Source: an uncultured Gemella sp.
GTDB lineage: Bacteria; Bacillota; Bacilli; Staphylococcales; Gemellaceae
Assembly (NCBI GenBank): GCA_927911745.1
Contig: CAKMQF010000141.1
Coordinates: 1 to 9,366, forward strand
Direction of reading: 5' to 3'
Length of the DNA: 9,366 nt
Part shown: one piece after another, positions 5,650-9,366 of the stretch
Layout of the letters: the number at the start of each line of letters is the position of its first letter
Numbering within the stretch: the stretch's first letter is position 1
Made by a program: the position numbers and the translations under genes
Notes under the pieces: generated by a model
What the model saw: the letters and a program-made list of their open reading frames with translations, nothing else
What the model was told of the DNA's origin: nothing
The model's database searches: none

Positions 5650-6432
5650 TTATTTCACCTTTTTAAATGCTTTTATATCTTGATCAGTAATTTCATATAA
5701 TGCATTAATAAATTCAACTTTAAATGTTCCTGGTAAATGTCCATTAGGACGTTTTTCTGCCATTTCCCCGGCAATATTATATGCTAACATAGCTGTTTCT
5801 AGTGATTTTAATTCTTCACCTTTCTCTAATCCAATAAAGCTTGCTAATACAGCTCCTAATAAGCATCCTGTTCCAATAACTTTAGGCATCATTGCACTTC
5901 CGTTATGTATAGTTATTACTTTTCCGTTAACTGCAATAGCGTCAACTTCCCCAGTTACTACTATTGGAATATTAAACTTAGCATTTGCTGCTAAGGCAAT
6001 TTCATCAATATTGTCTACTCCAGCACTATCCACTCCCTTAGAAGCTACATTTATACCAACTAATGATGCAATTTCTCCAGCATTTCCTCTTATAGCTGCT
6101 AGTTTGTAATTGTTAATTAAATCATCTGATACTTTTTTTCTATATGCTCCCGCTCCACAGGCTACAGGATCTAATACTGCAGGTACATTATATTTTTCAG
6201 CTATTTTAAGAGCTTCTTGATATAACTTCCAAGTCTCATCTGTTAATGTACCAATATTGATTAATAATCCTCCAGCATATTTTAATAAATCTTCTAAGTC
6301 TTCTGGATATTCACTCATCGCTGGTGATGCTCCTAACGCTACTAATCCATTTGCTGTGAAATTTTTAACAACATCATTAGTTATACAAATCACTAACGGT
6401 GCTTTCTCTTTTAATAATTTTAAACTTGTCAT
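5650..6432 (-). CDS. thiM: Hydroxyethylthiazole kinase ThiM
   Basis: ThiM phosphorylates 4-methyl-5-(2-hydroxyethyl)thiazole with ATP, bringing salvaged thiazole to ThiE. The 260-residue ribokinase-fold protein shows the N-terminal substrate region [23 protein letters not shown] (17-39), LDPVACGAG (87-95), IRGNAGEI (114-121) and the anion-hole motif IGTGCLLG (186-193) with Cys190. Length is normal and the frame is intact. The Shine-Dalgarno AAAGGAG lies about 12 bases before ATG, slightly far, and is embedded in the end of thiD. If thiD is read in its restored frame it overlaps the first 56 bases of thiM. Thiazole salvage rather than synthesis fits the operon, which has no thiazole synthase genes here. 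Confidence 0.95.
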   Translation of the reverse strand: MTSLKLLKEKAPLVICITNDVVKNFTANGLVALGASPAMSEYPEDLEDLLKYAGGLLINIGTLTDETWKLYQEALKIAEKYNVPAVLDPVACGAGAYRKKVSDDLINNYKLAAIRGNAGEIASLVGINVASKGVDSAGVDNIDEIALAANAKFNIPIVVTGEVDAIAVNGKVITIHNGSAMMPKVIGTGCLLGAVLASFIGLEKGEELKSLETAMLAYNIAGEMAEKRPNGHLPGTFKVEFINALYEITDQDIKAFKKVK

Positions 6433-7233
6433 ATTTTATAAAATCTCCTTTAAATGCTATATGATTCACAGGTCCATTTCCATGCCCTAGCTCTGGTGTG
6501 TATTTTATCGCTGCAGTAATAAATTTTTTCCCTATATCCACAGCTTCAATTATACTTTTACCTTTCGCTAATTCAGCAGCAATAACAGCTGAGAAGGTAC
6601 AGCCTGTTCCATGTGTATGATTAGTCTTAAATCTTTCACTAGTCCATACTTTTTTAGTTCCATCATTAAAAATAAATAATCTTTCGCTTCTCCTGTTAGA
6701 TGTCCACCTTTTATAACTACTGACTTACATCCAACTTCGTCGATAATGAACTTTCCTGCACGATTAACATCATCCTCTGTTAATATTTTAAAATTAACAA
6801 TTTCTTCTGCTTCTGGTACATTTGGTGTAATAATAGTTGCTAGTGGTAATATCTCCTCTTTTAAATGTTTTCTTGCAACATCATCTATTAATTTATCCCC
6901 ACTTGTCGCAACCATAACTGGATCAACAACATAAGGAACATCTTTAGGTAAATATCTCTTAATTAATTTCATCATATCAGCATTTGCTATCATTCCAGTT
7001 TTTATACTATCAGGTGTTATATCGTCAAACACACTTTTTAATTGCGCTTCTAATATATCTAAATCCAAGTTTCTTATCATTTGAACACCTAACGTATTTT
7101 GGGCAACGACACTAGTAACTACAGCCATTCCATACACTTCACGTGCCTGGAAGCTTTTCAGGTCAGCCATAATTCCTGCTCCACCAGTTGGATCAGTTCC
7201 TGCAATAGTTAATGCAATATTTAGTTTACTCAT
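6377..7233 (-). pseudogene. thiD: HMP/HMP-phosphate kinase ThiD, frameshifted
   Basis: ThiD phosphorylates hydroxymethylpyrimidine (HMP) to HMP-P and then HMP-PP for ThiE. The first 188 residues are in one frame: TIAGTDPTGGAGIMADLKSF (9-28), KTGMIA (78-83), DPVMVATSGDKL (104-115), ITPNVPEAEEI (135-145) and VIKGGHLTG (173-181). After DYLF the frame changes. The next frame (-1) continues NDGTKKVWTSERFKTNHTHG, then TGCTFSA with the catalytic cysteine, and a C-terminal part ending near GHGNGPVNHI before a TAA at 6379-6377. Read without a shift, the protein has 221 residues and lacks the GTGC anion hole, so it should be inactive. The restored product would be about 285 residues, near the family length. 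The break is at the five-A run at 6668-6672 (plus strand). Start ATG 7233 lies three bases after tenA, with a modest AGAGG upstream. Confidence 0.9.
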
Positions 7234-7236
7234 ACC

Positions 7237-7918
7237 CTATACCTCTAAGTCCCAACGTTCTTGTGTATAAGCCATATTGAAGAAACGACGTTCATGTTCA
7301 CAACTTTCTAAGAAGTTTTTAATAAGTCTTTGTTTACCTTCTTCACTCATAAATTCAGCTTCACGATTAATAATTTTATGATATTCAGTAAGTACTTCAT
7401 CTACTAAGCCATCAGCATAAAATTCAACCCAGAATTTTAATGGATGATCTTCTGCTAAATTATGATTAGCTAAAATCTTTCTAGCTACCATTTTATAAAT
7501 CCATGGGCATGGCGCCATTGCGCTCAAAGCTTCAGCCATACCGAATGCAAATACATTATAGTACATATGTTTTATATAATGATCTGCAGATGGATACCAC
7601 TCTCCGCCTTTGATAATCTCCTGATAATCTCTCCCTATGTAATCTGCTAAATTTTTGTGTGCAGCAATTTCTTCGTTTAATACAAAATTAATCTGATCTA
7701 AGAAAAAGTTTTTTTTCAACTTTATCATTACTTTTTGCTAAAAGAATGGCATAAATATCGCTAAAATTCTCTAAATAAAGTGCATCAGCTTTCAGATAAT
7801 GCTCCACTGCTTTTTCTGATAAATCTGCACGAATTAATCCTTGAATAAAGCCATCGTTATATATTTTATCGACAATTGGTAATGCCTTCTCTTCCATAAT
7901 TTCAGTAATAAGTTTCAT
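7237..7918 (-). pseudogene. tenA: Thiaminase II / aminopyrimidine aminohydrolase TenA, frameshifted
   Basis: TenA releases HMP from aminopyrimidine breakdown products of thiamine, feeding ThiD. Two overlapping frames together give one ~226-residue TenA, the normal length. The first (from ATG 7918, Shine-Dalgarno GAGGGGG) encodes MKLITEIMEEKALPIVDKIY through AKSNDKVEKK, then stops after LFLRSD. The second, displaced by one extra base, continues FFLDQINFVLNEEIAAHKNL to the end at 7237. It contains the conserved cysteine in MAPCPWIY and the acidic CEHERRFF region. The junction is an eight-base T-run (7709-7716, plus strand), where seven would restore the frame. The second half has an internal ATG (7728) but no ribosome site. 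It is the first gene after the TPP riboswitch. Confidence 0.9.
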
Positions 7919-7973
7919 AGGTATATCCCCCTCAGTATATTTAATTTTAGTATAAAATAATATCACTTATGAT

Positions 7974-8006
7974 AAATAAAAAAGTCCCCTTACTAACGTA
8001 AGAGAA
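7974..8006 (-). terminator. Leader terminator of the TPP riboswitch
   Basis: GTTCTCTTAC pairs with GTAAGGGGAC (8006-7997 with 7992-7983; two G-U pairs) around GTTA. TTTTTTATTT follows on the minus strand. It lies between aptamer and tenA, so the switch most likely works by transcription termination when TPP is bound. An upstream repeat CATAGT/ACTATG (8047-8026) may take part in the alternative fold. Confidence 0.85.
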
Positions 8007-8073
8007 CTCTGAAACATATATTACTCATAGTATATTTTCCAACTATGTTGAATTAATCCTATTTTAAAAATAT

Positions 8074-8154
8074 TCACGTTTCCTACGCTAGCATTATCTA
8101 GATCAGGTCAAAGGGTCTAACTATGTTATCTCAGCCTAAAGGCACCCCCAGTGA
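8074..8154 (-). promoter_or_regulatory. TPP riboswitch aptamer (THI element)
   Basis: The conserved THI-box elements are all present on the minus strand: GGGGGTGCC followed by GGCTGAGAT, then ACCCTTTGACCTGATCTAG, TAATGCTAGCGTAGGAAAC, closed by TCAC/GTGA (P1). The CTGAGA and CCTGATCT segments bind the pyrimidine and pyrophosphate ends of TPP in this class. It heads the tenA-thiD-thiM-thiE operon and should shut it down when thiamine pyrophosphate is plentiful. Confidence 0.95.
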
Positions 8155-8176
8155 TTTTACTCTATTCACTTTTTAA

Positions 8177-8205
8177 ATCGTAGCATAGAAAAAATGAAAT
8201 GTCAA
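8177..8205 (-). promoter_or_regulatory. Promoter of the thiamine salvage operon
   Basis: Perfect TTGACA (8205-8200), 17-base spacer, TACGAT (8182-8177, 4 of 6) preceded by TGC, an extended -10. The start would fall just before the TPP aptamer. Confidence 0.75.
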
Positions 8206-8408
8206 CAATTTAGTTTAAGTGCTTACAAAATTTATATAATTATAAATTACTTTTAATCATAGAACTTTTTATAATAATATTTTTTTATATTTTAATATTA
8301 ACCTCTTTTTGAATATGTCGAATTTGTGAAGTTAAATTGAAGCTTTATTGTAAATTTCTAGTATTTTAGATTGTAAATGAAATTAGTTATCATTTTTCCC
8401 TTTATTAA
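8206..8408. other. AT-rich divergent intergenic region, no gene seen
   Basis: This stretch separates the thiamine operon from the NEAT-protein gene and is extremely AT-rich. It holds a perfect 8-bp inverted repeat AATTTATA/TATAAATT (8229-8248) and a 9-base direct repeat ATTGTAAAT at 8347 and 8370. Neither is assigned a role. No open frame with a ribosome site was found. Confidence 0.6.
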
Positions 8409-8448
8409 TTGACACCTTTGTATTATAATAGTAATGATAAATTTTATA
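8379..8448 (+). promoter_or_regulatory. Possible Fur-type iron operator sites before the NEAT gene
   Basis: Two segments match the 19-base Fur consensus at 13 positions each: 8430-8448 (core TAATGATAA) in one orientation and 8379-8397 (core TTATCATT) in the reverse-complement form. They flank a TTGACA. A NEAT-domain gene is a natural Fur target, but matches to this AT-only motif come easily in such DNA, so the call is tentative. A 7-bp repeat ATTATAA/TTATAAT (8422-8450) spans the second site. Confidence 0.4.
8409..8437 (+). promoter_or_regulatory. Likely promoter of the NEAT-protein gene
   Basis: A perfect TTGACA lies at 8409-8414. At the normal spacing the -10 (TAATGA, 8432-8437) is poor. 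Two perfect TATAAT copies exist at 8424-8429 and 8445-8450 but with spacings of 9 and 30. The true -10 is therefore unclear. Confidence 0.4.
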
Positions 8449-8487
8449 ATCACGAAATTCAATTTTTAAGGAGACATTAATATAATT

Positions 8488-9366
8488 ATGAAGAATAAAA
8501 CATTATTAAAAGTTCTTTCTGCTTCTGCAATTTTCACTGCAATCGCAGCAATAGAATCTTATGATCACAATGCATTCGCTACTGAAGTTGCAGCAACTGC
8601 TAATAACACTAAAAGCGATGTAGAAACAAAAACAGTTCCTCAAGATGTTAAGAATTTACCAGATGGTACATACGATATAAAGTCAGTAGGTAAGAAAGAG
8701 AATGTAGAAGCTCTGAACTTCTCAGAAGAAGGTAGAGCATCTATGGCTGCATCTGGATTAGATAAAGAAAACGTAAAGTTAGTCGTTAAAGATGGAAAAT
8801 ACTCTGTTAATGTCACTTTTAAACCAATTGAAAAAATAGGGTTTAAGGGATATTTAGGAGATTTAAAATATTATAATGGTAATAAGACTCATGCAACTCG
8901 TTCAGAAATAAAAGATAGTGAATTTAAAGATACAACAATCGTTGAAAATTATTCAGAAAATGAAAAAGATGCATATATAGATACTTTCAAGAAAAAATTC
9001 CCTGGACGTACAGTATATCCTAAAACTTTCTCTTACAATGTAGACAAAAATAAAATCGACGCCAACAATAAACTAGAGACATTCACTCAAGTATTCGTAC
9101 CGGTTATGGAGTCTATATTCCCAGGGGCAGGTACTCAGCGTATGATTCTTAAATACGATTTAAGTTCTCTAACAACAAAAACAATAACTATACCTAAAGT
9201 AGATACAAAAAAACTAGCTAAAGAAAAGGCTGAAAAGAACGTATTGAAAGAGAAAGATTAGCTAAAGAAAAAGCTGAGAAAGAACGTATTGAAAGAGAAA
9301 GATTAGCTAAAGAAAAAGCTGAAAAAGAACGTATTGAAAAAGAAAAATTAGCTAAAGAAAAAGCTG
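8488..9366 (+). pseudogene. Secreted NEAT-domain protein with charged repeats; frameshifted, runs off window
   Basis: NEAT domains bind haem or haemoproteins on Gram-positive surfaces. The protein starts with a signal peptide, MKNKTLLKVLSASAIFTAIA, with likely cleavage near AFA (about residue 31). A NEAT-like domain spans about 55-225: LPDGTYDIKSV, KLVVKDGKYSVNVTFKPI, GFKGYLGDLKYY, FPGRTVYPKTFSY, VFVPVMESIFPG and GTQRMILKYD follow the order seen in the family. Basic/acidic repeats follow. The written frame stops at 9261, inside the first repeat. One base fewer than in the later copies is present at 9233-9236 (AAAA); restoring it would keep the frame open to the window end. The Shine-Dalgarno AAGGAG is 14 bases before ATG, unusually far. 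Haem-binding residues are not certain. It is the only plus-strand gene here. Confidence 0.75.
9220..9366 (+). repeat. 45-nt tandem repeats encoding KEKAEKERIERERLA
   Basis: Units start at 9220 (44 nt, one base short), 9264 (45), 9309 (45) and 9354 (partial, cut by the window). Each encodes a 15-residue Lys/Glu/Arg-rich unit, KEKAEKERIERERLA, with EKEKLA at the end of the third copy. Such units favour a long, highly charged single helix or coiled coil, common as a stalk or spacer in surface proteins. The array continues beyond the window. Confidence 0.9.

Noticed and set aside
6257..6490. Plus-strand open frame of 77 codons over thiM/thiD
   Set aside because: It is antisense to the thiM start and the thiD end, both of which are well supported.
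6746..6934. Plus-strand open frame of 62 codons
   Set aside because: It is antisense to the conserved middle of thiD.
9220..9366. CRISPR-like array
   Set aside because: The 45-nt units are contiguous without unique spacers and encode an in-frame 15-residue protein repeat.

Overview
The window is AT-rich DNA from a low-GC Gram-positive bacterium (Bacillota). The gene families, Shine-Dalgarno sites, a methionine T-box, a TPP riboswitch and a NEAT-domain surface protein with Lys/Glu/Arg-rich repeats point to the Bacillales/Lactobacillales border. A Gemella-like organism is my best guess; this is inferred from gene content, not proven. All genes read on the minus strand except the last one.

Region 1 (about 1-1930) looks accessory. 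It holds the 5' end of an alpha/beta hydrolase, a GNAT acetyltransferase, a single-HKD phospholipase D-like protein, and the 3' remnant of an unrecognised gene. The last three lie head to tail and could be one transcript. The GNAT gene is visibly less AT-rich than the thiamine genes, which suggests transfer.

Region 2 (about 1930-2650) is a decayed IS200-type element of about 715 bp. It has terminal hairpins, a tnpA pseudogene broken by frameshifts and stops, a perfect 16-bp inverted repeat that would hide the tnpA ribosome binding site, and a hairpin-rich 3' part. Its right end appears to have replaced the 5' part of the unrecognised gene.

Region 3 (2688-3981) is a self-contained methionine uptake unit: promoter, T-box leader with an apparent AUG specifier, leader terminator, metQ lipoprotein gene and final terminator. 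No metN or metI gene is next to it.

Region 4 (4067-4912) is a small serine hydrolase gene with its own good promoter.

Region 5 (4924-8205) is a thiamine salvage operon: promoter, TPP riboswitch, leader terminator, then tenA, thiD, thiM and thiE, nearly without gaps, and a final hairpin. TenA releases the HMP pyrimidine, ThiD phosphorylates it twice, ThiM phosphorylates the thiazole and ThiE joins them. As given, tenA and thiD each carry a frameshift while both halves remain well conserved.

Region 6 (8206-9366, plus strand) is an AT-rich divergent intergenic region with Fur-like sequences. It is followed by a secreted NEAT-domain (haem-binding family) protein whose C-terminal 45-nt repeats run off the window. 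This gene also has a 1-nt frameshift, in the first repeat. Three frameshifts in otherwise well-conserved genes within 2.7 kb, at or near A/T runs, are the most striking feature of the window; sequence error, recent decay and phase variation are the possible explanations.
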